64,000 nucleotides of DNA from Cytophagales bacterium (GTDB lineage: Bacteria > Bacteroidota > Bacteroidia > Cytophagales > Cyclobacteriaceae). Every line of letters starts with the position of its first letter. Position 1 is the first letter of the stretch. A program made the translations under genes and the position numbers. This document shows positions 52,029-59,450 of this stretch, one piece after another. The notes under the pieces were generated by a model that had not been told where the DNA came from, made no database searches, and saw only the letters and a program-made list of their open reading frames with translations. The stretch lies in assembly GCA_033344775.1 (NCBI GenBank), contig JAWPMT010000002.1:124001-188000 (forward strand), written 5' to 3'.

Positions 52029-52640
52029 ATGAGCCCATTGAAGTGTATTAGTGCCTTGTTTCTTTTGATGATGTTAAGCTGCACTGATGGAGTGTCTTCT
52101 TACGAGACAAGTGGTGAATCTTCCATACCCAAGGGGGCTGTTGTTCATCCTTACGATGACCTGCCTGGTCGGTCAAGGGTAATGCTTTATCAGAATGGTA
52201 AAATTATTGGTGAAGGAGATTATCTAAATGGCCAGCCAGAAGGCGCCTGGACTGAATATGATCCTCAATCCAACGTTGTAGTGAAGGTGACCAATTATTT
52301 GGGAGGGAAGAAACACGGAGTGGAGCTGGTATTTGATGGACGCAATGGCCAGTTAAAATCCAAGCAGACTTACTATCAGGACGTGCTTCATGGGCAATTG
52401 TTGACCTTCAAATCCAGAAAGGTCGAGGAAGAGAAAAACTATGCCAGTGGGCAGCTGGAAGGTATGGCCCGAAAATTCTATCCCAATGGAAGTGTATTGG
52501 AAGAAGCGCCTTACAGCAATGGTGTTATTCACGGCACCGCCAAATGGTTTGATGAAAGTGGTAATCTGACCATTCAATATGAATATGAGAATGGCCAGTT
52601 CATCTCCGATACCACACCACCAAAAACGGAAGGGGAGTAA
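52029..52640 (+). CDS. MORN/YwqK-type repeat lipoprotein
   Basis: 203 residues. Lipoprotein signal ending LMMLSC near 19. Mature part has five MORN-like repeats of about 23 residues with the pattern Y.NG....G.Y..G...G.w..y: GEGDYLNGQPEGAWTEY, NYLGGKKHGVELVFDG, YYQDVLHGQLLTF, NYASGQLEGMARKFYPNG, PYSNGVIHGTAKWFD. Such repeats are common in Bacteroidota and bind lipids or proteins; the toxin-antitoxin name sometimes used for the family has no support here. Confidence 0.8.
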   Translation: MSPLKCISALFLLMMLSCTDGVSSYETSGESSIPKGAVVHPYDDLPGRSRVMLYQNGKIIGEGDYLNGQPEGAWTEYDPQSNVVVKVTNYLGGKKHGVELVFDGRNGQLKSKQTYYQDVLHGQLLTFKSRKVEEEKNYASGQLEGMARKFYPNGSVLEEAPYSNGVIHGTAKWFDESGNLTIQYEYENGQFISDTTPPKTEGE

Positions 52641-52647
52641 GCTAAGA

Positions 52648-53085
52648 TTACTGCTCTTTGGTATAAGTTGTTCTTACCTGACAACCCGTTTGCTCATCGT
52701 TCATGGTCAGCACTAGGCTGGAACTGTTCACTGAGAAAGAAAAGCGATCACAAATTGACATGCCTTCTTCTTCTTCGCACAGATCAATGGTGCTGCCATC
52801 AATCCGGACGGTGCCAGATTGTCTTCTGGTGGCATTGTTTGCCGTGATTTGAAATTCGAATTCTGATCCTTCGGTAAAGATCAAACGCATACAATCTTCG
52901 GTAGTGCATGTCAAGGTAGTTGTGCCATCATCTGCACTATCAGAACAGGAGCCGTTGACGATTGTTGCAGCAACCCATGAACCCAATAGGTCATTCTTTG
53001 CATCGTCTTCGCTACAGGAGCTCAGGTAAAGCAATGAGGAGGCAAAAACAACGAGTACCAATGATTTCAAAAAATACGATCGCAT
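52648..53085 (-). CDS. Lipocalin-like lipoprotein
   Basis: 145 residues. Lipobox YLSSC near 24, then SEDDAKNDLLGSWVA opens a lipocalin-like domain; several Cys (CSDSADDGTTTLTC, DLCEEEEGMSICDRF) may form disulfides. Ends TYTKEQ. Convergent with the MORN-repeat gene, separated by 7 bp without a visible terminator. Confidence 0.65.
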   Translation of the reverse strand: MRSYFLKSLVLVVFASSLLYLSSCSEDDAKNDLLGSWVAATIVNGSCSDSADDGTTTLTCTTEDCMRLIFTEGSEFEFQITANNATRRQSGTVRIDGSTIDLCEEEEGMSICDRFSFSVNSSSLVLTMNDEQTGCQVRTTYTKEQ

Positions 53086-53267
53086 AACGTTTCAGGAGTT
53101 TAAAATGTAAATTTTGTCATTCTTGCGGACATTTCCGTAGAAACTCTAGTAATAACGCAGACATTTCATTTTTGCATATAGTTACGATACAAATTGATAA
53201 TTACTTTGGCCATATACTAGACATGACTTCTTTTTCGTTATTATACCGAATAAAATCTTACCATGTT

Positions 53268-54470
53268 ATGCGACCGATTCACACAATCACCAGGATATTG
53301 CTATGCCTGCTGATCTCCTATTCCGCTACCGCCGAGGGGATCAAATTCACCGAAGGAAGTTGGGAAGAAATTATTTCTAAAGCTCAGAAAGAGCAGAAAT
53401 ACATCTTCGTTGATTTCTACGCCGATTGGTGCGGCCCCTGTATCTGGATGTCAAAAGAAGTATTTACCACTGACGAAGCAGGGCAATTCTTTAATGATAA
53501 ATTCATTAATGTCTCTATTGATGCAGAGAGGGAGTTCCAGGAACTAGTTGAGAAAACCTACATCGATGCGTTCCCTACTCTAGTCATTTATAATGCCGAA
53601 GGAATAGAAGTTACCCGTTCCGTAGGAGCATTAGGAACCGATGATCTGATCAATTTTGGAAGCAGCGGCCTCAACGCAGAAAGCATTGAAAAAGCCTATG
53701 CCGCCAATCCCGATGATCCGGATATACTCCTGAAATACGCGAACTATTTAAAAGCCACTGACGAAGAGCAAGCCAATCAATTGGTGAATGACTACCTGAA
53801 AGGAGTTTCCGTTACAGATTTGGCCAGTATCAACAATTGGTCCTTAATCGCTGGTTATCATTTCGATCATAGTTCTGATATTTTCCAGTACATCTGGAAA
53901 AACAAAGCGCAATTCCATAATAGCTATGGCGAAGCCTTTGAATCGTATATTTTGGGTAACGTGCTCAGTGATATGATTGGCTCTGCTGTGGGGGACCAGG
54001 ATCTGGCGACACTGGACAAAAGCATAGACCTGGAATATGAAGCACGCACGGCTTTCGGTCAGGATGCACATCCCAGGGATTACTATAAGCTTGAATCATA
54101 TTACATCTACTATTATAACACCAATGCACATGACCAATTCTTTGAGACATACGATCAGTTGGTGCGTAAATTCCTTTGGGAAGATGCTGAAGAATTGATG
54201 GCCCGATCCATGCGATTGGCTGAGGCGGTCTCAGAACTGGAGCTTGATTCGAAGTATTATCAGGATGTTCATGATTGGACAGATCAACTGATCAGCCTTG
54301 AAAAGCAAAGTTGGAGAGGCTATCTGGCCAAAGCTGTCGTACATCACTACGCAGGCGAAGCTCCAGATGCCCGGAAGATGGGAGAGAAGGCCCTGGCCTT
54401 AAGTGATGACGATAACCGTTCAGATATCGAGGACCTTTTGGCCTCCATGGATGAGCCTTTTGGAGGATAA
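53268..54470 (+). CDS. Exported thioredoxin-domain protein
   Basis: 400 residues from ATG 53268, chosen because it begins a signal peptide MRPIHTITRILLCLLISYSATAEG; upstream codons are polar. The thioredoxin domain (about 25-130) has WCGPC and cis-Pro in AFPTLVIYN. The rest is an alpha-helical region (TPR-like, with ALALSDDDNRSDIEDLL near the end) of unknown function. Probably periplasmic thiol reductase with helper helices. A structured region follows the stop. Confidence 0.85.
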   Translation: MRPIHTITRILLCLLISYSATAEGIKFTEGSWEEIISKAQKEQKYIFVDFYADWCGPCIWMSKEVFTTDEAGQFFNDKFINVSIDAEREFQELVEKTYIDAFPTLVIYNAEGIEVTRSVGALGTDDLINFGSSGLNAESIEKAYAANPDDPDILLKYANYLKATDEEQANQLVNDYLKGVSVTDLASINNWSLIAGYHFDHSSDIFQYIWKNKAQFHNSYGEAFESYILGNVLSDMIGSAVGDQDLATLDKSIDLEYEARTAFGQDAHPRDYYKLESYYIYYYNTNAHDQFFETYDQLVRKFLWEDAEELMARSMRLAEAVSELELDSKYYQDVHDWTDQLISLEKQSWRGYLAKAVVHHYAGEAPDARKMGEKALALSDDDNRSDIEDLLASMDEPFGG

Positions 54471-54477
54471 CTAAAAT

Positions 54478-54651
54478 AGTCGCGTCATCTCGGAATTTTT
54501 GGGCCTAAGATTTTTTTGGTTCAAAAATGTCCGTGATCTCATTCGGCGCGACTGATGACTTACTCAGATAAAACATTCAAAATAAATCGACTCGATTGCG
54601 AGTCTGATTGTCAAGCAGGTGTGAGCAGCCCAGCAATGGGTTGCTTTTTTT
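54478..54651 (+). ncRNA. Candidate structured RNA or long 3' UTR
   Basis: Consecutive stems are AGTCGCG (54478-54484) with CGCGACT (54547-54553) enclosing GGA-ATTTTTG / CAAAAATGTCC, then GACTCG-ATTG-CGAGTC near 54590, then a terminator with a GCAA tetraloop. No coding frame. It could be a separate small RNA or the end of the thioredoxin transcript. Confidence 0.45.
54624..54651 (+). terminator. Intrinsic terminator with GNRA loop
   Basis: AGCAGCCCA (54624-54632), loop GCAA, TGGGTTGCT (54637-54645), followed by a T-run. One G-T wobble. Confidence 0.85.
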
Positions 54652-54759
54652 GTCTTAAAGAGATAGAAGTTTTCAGCTAGAAAAAAATCTCAGTTGCAAT
54701 GTTCGGACAAATAAGACTGGAGTTTGTCTCTCCACAATTCCGAAAGAGTAGCTCTTCTC

Positions 54760-54930
54760 TTAACCTTTCGATGATGCCACTCGGTCGGAGATGGGCACGT
54801 AAAACCTGTCCGGCCGTAAATCCTTGAGCAGCGCAGGTTCTTCTTCCTGACAAGAAACGTGTAACAGGAGTAGGGAAACTGTAAGGACAAATAGCCTAAC
54901 AGGTTGGGATGAGGTTGATTTAATTCTCAC
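54760..54930 (-). CDS. Possible GTG-start small lipoprotein or gene remnant
   Basis: From GTG 54930 the minus frame gives a 56-residue product with basic start, hydrophobic run and lipobox LLHVSC, then EEEPALLKDLRPDRFYVP and a stop at 54760. The signal is too good for chance, but the mature part is only about 28 residues. It may be a real short lipoprotein or the front of a decayed gene; no matching continuation was found in the other frames downstream. Confidence 0.4.
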   Translation of the reverse strand: MRIKSTSSQPVRLFVLTVSLLLLHVSCQEEEPALLKDLRPDRFYVPISDRVASSKG

Positions 54931-55050
54931 GGTTGTTGTTTTTCTTTCAAATACAACAAATTAAGTGCCATAAATGTGATCTCCCTTTTATTGAAAATTA
55001 CGAGTTGAAAGCAACCAGTTGATTTAAATTGTACCTATTTAATCATCCAT

Positions 55051-57414
55051 ATGATCCAAAACTATCTAAGCACCTTTTTTCGAGTATTCAAGAAGAACTG
55101 GCTGTCCTCTTTGATCAATATCACTGGATTGTCCGTTGGGATGGTATCCGCCTTGCTGATCGCCAAGTACATCGGTTATTCACTTGTTTTCAATAGCAGC
55201 TATGAAAATCGTAATCGGATTTTTCATGTAAGTCAAATAGAAACTAATGATGGTAACGTCACTTATGATGGTAGTGCAACTTATCGTGGAGTTGCTATCC
55301 TGGCCCAGCGTGAGATCCCGGAAGTAGAAGCATTCACCAAATTCAACTGGGGAGTAGAGTACTTGATTTCGGTGGAAAATGAGACAGGAGAATTAAAGCA
55401 GTTCAATCAGACCGGGATATTTTCCGCTGATACGGCTTTTACCGACATATTCAATTTGCAGCCGCTTGCTGGTAATCTGGAGAAGGCATTGGATGAGCCT
55501 GCTTCAGTGATCATTAATCGTTCCATCGCAGAAAAGTACTTCGGATCGATCGATGTGATAGGACGCACCATTAAGGGTAGAGTCTCATGGGGAGCAGAAA
55601 CCAACTGGACGGTGGCTTGTGTGGTGGAGGACCTGCCTCGAAGTGCATCCAGACGATTCAATATACTGGTCAGTGGTCACGAAGACCTGACCAATCTCTG
55701 GGAAAATGCAGAGTATAATCAGTTTGTGCTGCTTAGAGAAGGAAAAGATGCTGAATTGGTGGCAGAGAAAATTACCAGAGCGGTCAATGCCTTACCGATG
55801 TTTCAGGACGAGAATCGAAGCATTGTCATCACACTCGATCCGATTAAACCGGAACTATCCAAGTTTGAGCTTTTCCTGATCTCAACAGGAATCCTGATCA
55901 TGGTTTTGTCTTGGATCAGCTTTACGAACCTCTCCATCGTGCAATTCATGCAGCGACAAAGAGAAATGTTCATTCGGCGGTCCATTGGTGCCGACAACTC
56001 AGGATTGGTCAAACAATTTTTAGTAGAAACAGGAGGGGTTGTGATGATCGCATTGGCCATATCCTTGGTTTTGCTCTATTTCGTAAAGGATTACTTTCAG
56101 GGATTGACCGATGGACATCTATTGCCATTGTTAGGTGATGAATATTTTCTGAATACGCTGTTCATTGTTGTCTTTATCATCGGAGCTTTGCTGCCTTCTG
56201 GTTACGTGATGAGTACGTTCTTGATCCGGCACAAAACCACACTTCAGGAATCGAAGCAAGCCAGATTCAATGCAGGCGCTCGTCGGAGAAAAGTCCTGGC
56301 TGGATTGCAATTCGGGATCGCCATCATGATGATCACCTTTACCTATGTGATTGATCTGCAGATGGATTTCCTTTCAGGAATGAGCAAAGGAGTCAATTTG
56401 GAAAACAAACTGATCATCAAACCGCCGAAAGATGTGTGGCAAGGAAAGGGGCGTAGAGCACGAGCTTTGAGCAATGAGCTGTCCCAGTTGTCCTGGGTTA
56501 ATCATGTTTCTTCATCCACTACAATTCCTGGGCAGGCCTATCGACAGGAAGTGAATTACCATATTCAGGGAACGGAAAATGAAGTATTGATGTACGTGAA
56601 TAATATCAATCCCCAATTCCTGCCAGCTTATGAGATTGAGGTCCTGGCCGGGGAGAATTTTCCATCGCAGGGTGGTCCATCCAACCGCAGCAAAGTACTT
56701 ATCAATTTAGTATCCATGAAGGCGCTAGGCTTGGAACTGTCCAATGCGATCGGACAAAAGATTGTGGATGAAGAGCAGGAAACGTATACCATCATCGGTG
56801 TGGTACTGGACTATCACAAAACCTCTCCTAAGGAAAAGATCGGTCCCATGATATTTAGGTTCAATGCGGTCCGCGGATATTTTACAGTCAATTTTAATGA
56901 AGAGAATCCTCCAACAGAACAATCGTATGCAGAGCTGGAATCCATCTGGCGAGACATCTACGCCGAAATGCCCTTTGAGTATTTCTTGTTGTCTTCCTAT
57001 TATGATTATCAATTTGGCCAGGAAGACCAACTGCTGGGTGTCATGCGCGTTTTCACCTTCGTGGCGATCTTTTTGGCTTGCTTTAGCCTGATCGGGCTTT
57101 CCATTTTTGAAATGGCCAACAGCAAACTCGAAGTAGGCGTAAGGAAAACATTCGGTGCCTCCTCACTGATCATTGGCTCACACCTCCTGAAAAGATACCT
57201 GACCCTCTTTGTGGTGGCCATTCTGGTTGTTTTGCCAGTTATCTACTACCTCACTGGCCAGTGGCTCAATGACTTCAGCTACCGCATTCAGGTAACACCT
57301 CTGCACATTCTGGTCCCTGCGGCAGGTTTATTGTTTATTTCCTTCAGCAGCATTGCTATCCAAATCTTCAAACTCAGTAGGGTCAATCCCGTGAAGGTTT
57401 TGCGGGAGGGGTAA
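55051..57414 (+). CDS. FtsX/MacB-type ABC transporter permease
   Basis: 787 residues in the two-repeat layout of Bacteroidota permeases: N-terminal span (LINITGLSVGMVSALLIAKYI), periplasmic domain, three spans around 280-390, a second periplasmic domain with a span near 425 and three spans at the end (about 670-785). SIGADNSGLVKQFLVETGG and RKTFGASSLIIGSHLLKRYL are the FtsX core blocks, and the last residues RVNPVKVLREG are typical. It needs an ATPase that is not encoded next to it. Likely exports peptides or lipids. Confidence 0.88.
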   Translation: MIQNYLSTFFRVFKKNWLSSLINITGLSVGMVSALLIAKYIGYSLVFNSSYENRNRIFHVSQIETNDGNVTYDGSATYRGVAILAQREIPEVEAFTKFNWGVEYLISVENETGELKQFNQTGIFSADTAFTDIFNLQPLAGNLEKALDEPASVIINRSIAEKYFGSIDVIGRTIKGRVSWGAETNWTVACVVEDLPRSASRRFNILVSGHEDLTNLWENAEYNQFVLLREGKDAELVAEKITRAVNALPMFQDENRSIVITLDPIKPELSKFELFLISTGILIMVLSWISFTNLSIVQFMQRQREMFIRRSIGADNSGLVKQFLVETGGVVMIALAISLVLLYFVKDYFQGLTDGHLLPLLGDEYFLNTLFIVVFIIGALLPSGYVMSTFLIRHKTTLQESKQARFNAGARRRKVLAGLQFGIAIMMITFTYVIDLQMDFLSGMSKGVNLENKLIIKPPKDVWQGKGRRARALSNELSQLSWVNHVSSSTTIPGQAYRQEVNYHIQGTENEVLMYVNNINPQFLPAYEIEVLAGENFPSQGGPSNRSKVLINLVSMKALGLELSNAIGQKIVDEEQETYTIIGVVLDYHKTSPKEKIGPMIFRFNAVRGYFTVNFNEENPPTEQSYAELESIWRDIYAEMPFEYFLLSSYYDYQFGQEDQLLGVMRVFTFVAIFLACFSLIGLSIFEMANSKLEVGVRKTFGASSLIIGSHLLKRYLTLFVVAILVVLPVIYYLTGQWLNDFSYRIQVTPLHILVPAAGLLFISFSSIAIQIFKLSRVNPVKVLREG

Positions 57415-57429
57415 ATAAGATCGTAACAA

Positions 57430-57546
57430 AAGCCCAAAAAGGTCCGTCATTCCTGACGTAGTTCAGGAATCTCAATAATGGATGTGCTAAATGATTTTGA
57501 GATTCCCGATCAAGCCGGGAATGACGTATAAAGCCTTTTTGTGCTT
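57430..57546. repeat. Long imperfect palindrome, dispersed-repeat type
   Basis: AAGCCCAAAAAGG...CCTTTTTGTGCTT outer arms enclose CGTCATTCC...GGGAATGACG and further AGGAATCTC/GAGATTCCC arms. Non-coding, located after the permease stop. It may act as a terminator. The CGTCATT start recalls the elements at 6728 and 18708 but the interior differs. Confidence 0.6.
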
Positions 57547-57679
57547 AGTTGTAAGGCGCCTTCGGATCAATTATATTTTATTTTCTAATCAAAAGGATTC
57601 CAATACGGGTTATGCATCACAATCGTAACATCAAACTAAATATATTCGTATTTCAATTATATAATTAATTTAATTATAC

Positions 57680-57687
57680 TATCTTTG
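57680..57687 (+). promoter_or_regulatory. Promoter -7 element of the PadR gene
   Basis: TATCTTTG fits TAnnTTTG; it is 20 bp before the ATG at 57708. The -33 part is not clear in the AT-rich context. Confidence 0.5.
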
Positions 57688-57707
57688 ATTAAGTTCATTG
57701 AAGAAAG

Positions 57708-58016
57708 ATGGCGGATATACGAATTACATTACAAGAATTGAAGATCCTTTCTGTACTGGTGGCAGGTCGTGAAATGTATGGTTATGAGATCAAGAAAGAA
57801 CTGGAGGACAACATTTTGCTTGGAGGACTGTACAATGTCCTGAAGCAACTTGAAAGAAAAGAATTGGTCAAATCCCGCTGGGGAACCGAAGAAGTTACCG
57901 AAGGCGCCCGCCGACGTTATTATGAGATTACCGGAGAGGGTAGCAGAGTACTGCGAGAAGCTCAGGAGTTTTTTATGGTCAAATGGGGAGTTCAAACTGT
58001 GTCTTATGAGGAATAG
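57708..58016 (+). CDS. PadR family regulator
   Basis: 102 residues: winged helix with LQELKILSVLVAGREMYGYEI, GGLYNVLKQLERKELV and RRRYYEITGEG, the standard PadR core, then a short tail. It overlaps the next gene by 11 bp, so the two are a coupled pair. PadR proteins of this phylum often control adjacent FtsX-like permease genes; a permease gene lies just upstream (55051-57414) but is separated by a palindrome and the PadR promoter. Confidence 0.9.
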   Translation: MADIRITLQELKILSVLVAGREMYGYEIKKELEDNILLGGLYNVLKQLERKELVKSRWGTEEVTEGARRRYYEITGEGSRVLREAQEFFMVKWGVQTVSYEE

Positions 58017-58509
58017 AACTAATAAGTCAGGTAGAGTAGCTAAGTTGGAAGGGGAAATTGCAATGCTTCGAAACAATGCTTCACGTGAATACTATGCTTA
58101 TGATTGGCAACAACTGGTTAATAAAAGTAAGAAGTTGAATAAGGAATTGGAAAAGCTTCTTGATGAAGAGAGAATGGAGAAATTTCTTGAAAAAGGGCAT
58201 GAGTCAATTCTGGCAAACTGGTCCGATCGAGGGATGGAATTATCAAATCGTATCAAGACCAAGAAAAAAGCGTACATTCGTTCATTGGCTTATATTCTTC
58301 CAAAAACAGTTCGCCTAGAATACCTCGCTGACATTCACGACATTAAACAAGACATGAAGGAGCAAGGCCTCAAGAATTGGTGGATTAATATGATTCTTTT
58401 CTTGAATTTCACTTCCGTTGTTTATCACGCTTACAAATTCAAGCTATCAGGATATTTCTACCGCATGCCTACGGCTGAGGAAGAGAAGGAAAAGGCAAGA
58501 AATAATTAA
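58006..58509 (+). CDS. PadR partner membrane protein, unknown
   Basis: 167 residues from ATG 58006, which overlaps the PadR stop. Residues about 10-80 are charged and helical (coiled coil likely: LVNKSKKLNKELEKLLDEERM). Then YIRSLAYILPKTVRLEYLADIHDIKQDM and a hydrophobic stretch NMILFLNFTSVVYHAY, so one membrane span or association near the C-terminus. Resembles the soluble prefix part of PadR-linked permeases but without the permease. Name and function unknown. Confidence 0.65.
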   Translation: MRNRTNKSGRVAKLEGEIAMLRNNASREYYAYDWQQLVNKSKKLNKELEKLLDEERMEKFLEKGHESILANWSDRGMELSNRIKTKKKAYIRSLAYILPKTVRLEYLADIHDIKQDMKEQGLKNWWINMILFLNFTSVVYHAYKFKLSGYFYRMPTAEEEKEKARNN

Positions 58510-58818
58510 TCTTTTGCAGCTGCTCAAATTTGATAGAAGCACTCTATCGTTGCTGGTTTATTGATTTTGGTTGCGGAACTTTTAGAAACTATAAGCCAAA
58601 ATCCAAAAGCACATCTAAGCTTATTTGCAGTATCTGCCTTTTCGTTGAGTTTCAATTATTTAGGAGTGCTAAACCAAAAAACAACAACAAGAACCGAATT
58701 AATCGAAGTTTTCTGTATATTTCCAAAACAGGGGACGATTTGAAGAATGTTAGCCTAAAAATGTTCCTGAAGCTCGCTTATCGCCGATTTGTAGAAATTT
58801 AATCGACTTTTGAAATAG

Positions 58819-58892
58819 TAGCGAGGGGGGGACTTGAACCCCCGACCTCCGGGTTATGAATCCGACGCTCTAACCAGCTGAGCTACCTCGCC
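58819..58892 (-). tRNA. tRNA-Met (CAT anticodon)
   Basis: 74 nt on the minus strand: acceptor GGCGAGG / CCTCGCT, D-arm GCTCAGCTGGTTAGAGC, anticodon loop TTCATAA, T-arm GGGGGTTCAAGTCCCCC. CCA is not encoded. CAT could also mean lysidine-type tRNA-Ile, but the arms fit elongator Met. Confidence 0.92.
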
Positions 58893-58918
58893 AGATGTGG
58901 CTCTTTTTAAAAGAGGTG

Positions 58919-58926
58919 CAAAACTA
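58919..58926 (-). promoter_or_regulatory. Promoter -7 element of the tRNA gene
   Basis: TAGTTTTG on the minus strand (complement of 58919-58926) matches TAnnTTTG, 26 bp upstream of the mature tRNA. A CTCTTTTTAAAAGAG hairpin lies between them in the leader. No clear -33 TTG. Confidence 0.55.
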
Positions 58927-58994
58927 ATGAGATTTTGCAAGGAGGAGTTGGCGATAGTGTTTTTTTTTATACCTTGATCAAAATTTTTTAGTGT

Positions 58995-59387
58995 ATGGCT
59001 AAGAATAAGTTTATAGGAGAATATGATTTTCGTGCATCCAAGAAGATGCTATACCCCTATATATCAACAGCATCCGGCCTCTCGCAGTGGTTTGCTGACG
59101 ATGTAAACGTCAATAATGAAGACAAAGTCTACACAATCATCTGGGACGGTGAGGAAAATAAGGCCAAGATGGTCTCTAGTCGCGCCAACCACCACGTGAA
59201 GTTTGAATTCCTGGATACGGAAACTGATGAAGATGATGTCAACTATGTGGAAATGAAGTTCGATGTGAGTGAAATGACACAGGAGCTTTTTCTACGCGTG
59301 ACCGACTTTTCAGACATGGATGATGAGGAAGCCAGCGAACTTTGGGACAGCCTCATACATGATCTCAAAGAAATTGTAGGCGGGTAA
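58995..59387 (+). CDS. START-like domain protein
   Basis: 130 residues, soluble. IGEYDFRASKKMLYPYISTASGLSQWFADDV is the opening of the small SRPBCC/START-like family of Bacteroidota, followed by beta strands (YTIIWDGEENKAKM, HVKFEFLDTETD) and the final helix LWDSLIHDLKEIVG. The fold makes a hydrophobic pocket; ligand unknown. Located 63 bp before the LptFG-type permease gene, on the same strand. Confidence 0.85.
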   Translation: MAKNKFIGEYDFRASKKMLYPYISTASGLSQWFADDVNVNNEDKVYTIIWDGEENKAKMVSSRANHHVKFEFLDTETDEDDVNYVEMKFDVSEMTQELFLRVTDFSDMDDEEASELWDSLIHDLKEIVGG

Positions 59388-59450
59388 CGTCCAACAAAAT
59401 AACTTTGCGTTCGTTGTACCAACGAATGAAATTTAACAGCTACGTGACGT

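Noticed and set aside
53172-53267. Upstream N-terminal extension of the thioredoxin protein
   Set aside because: The ATG at 53268 gives a clean signal peptide, whereas the extension puts polar sequence before it.
54690-54890. Minus-strand 66-codon frame
   Set aside because: The alternative frame from GTG 54930 has a lipoprotein signal; this frame has none and is rich in Arg/Ser.
57850-58005. Long N-terminal extension of the PadR partner protein
   Set aside because: It would be read in another frame inside the PadR gene; the ATG at 58006 is the natural coupled start.
58530-58802. Two overlapping plus-strand frames before the tRNA
   Set aside because: AT-rich, no ribosome-binding site, no family, and the two frames conflict.
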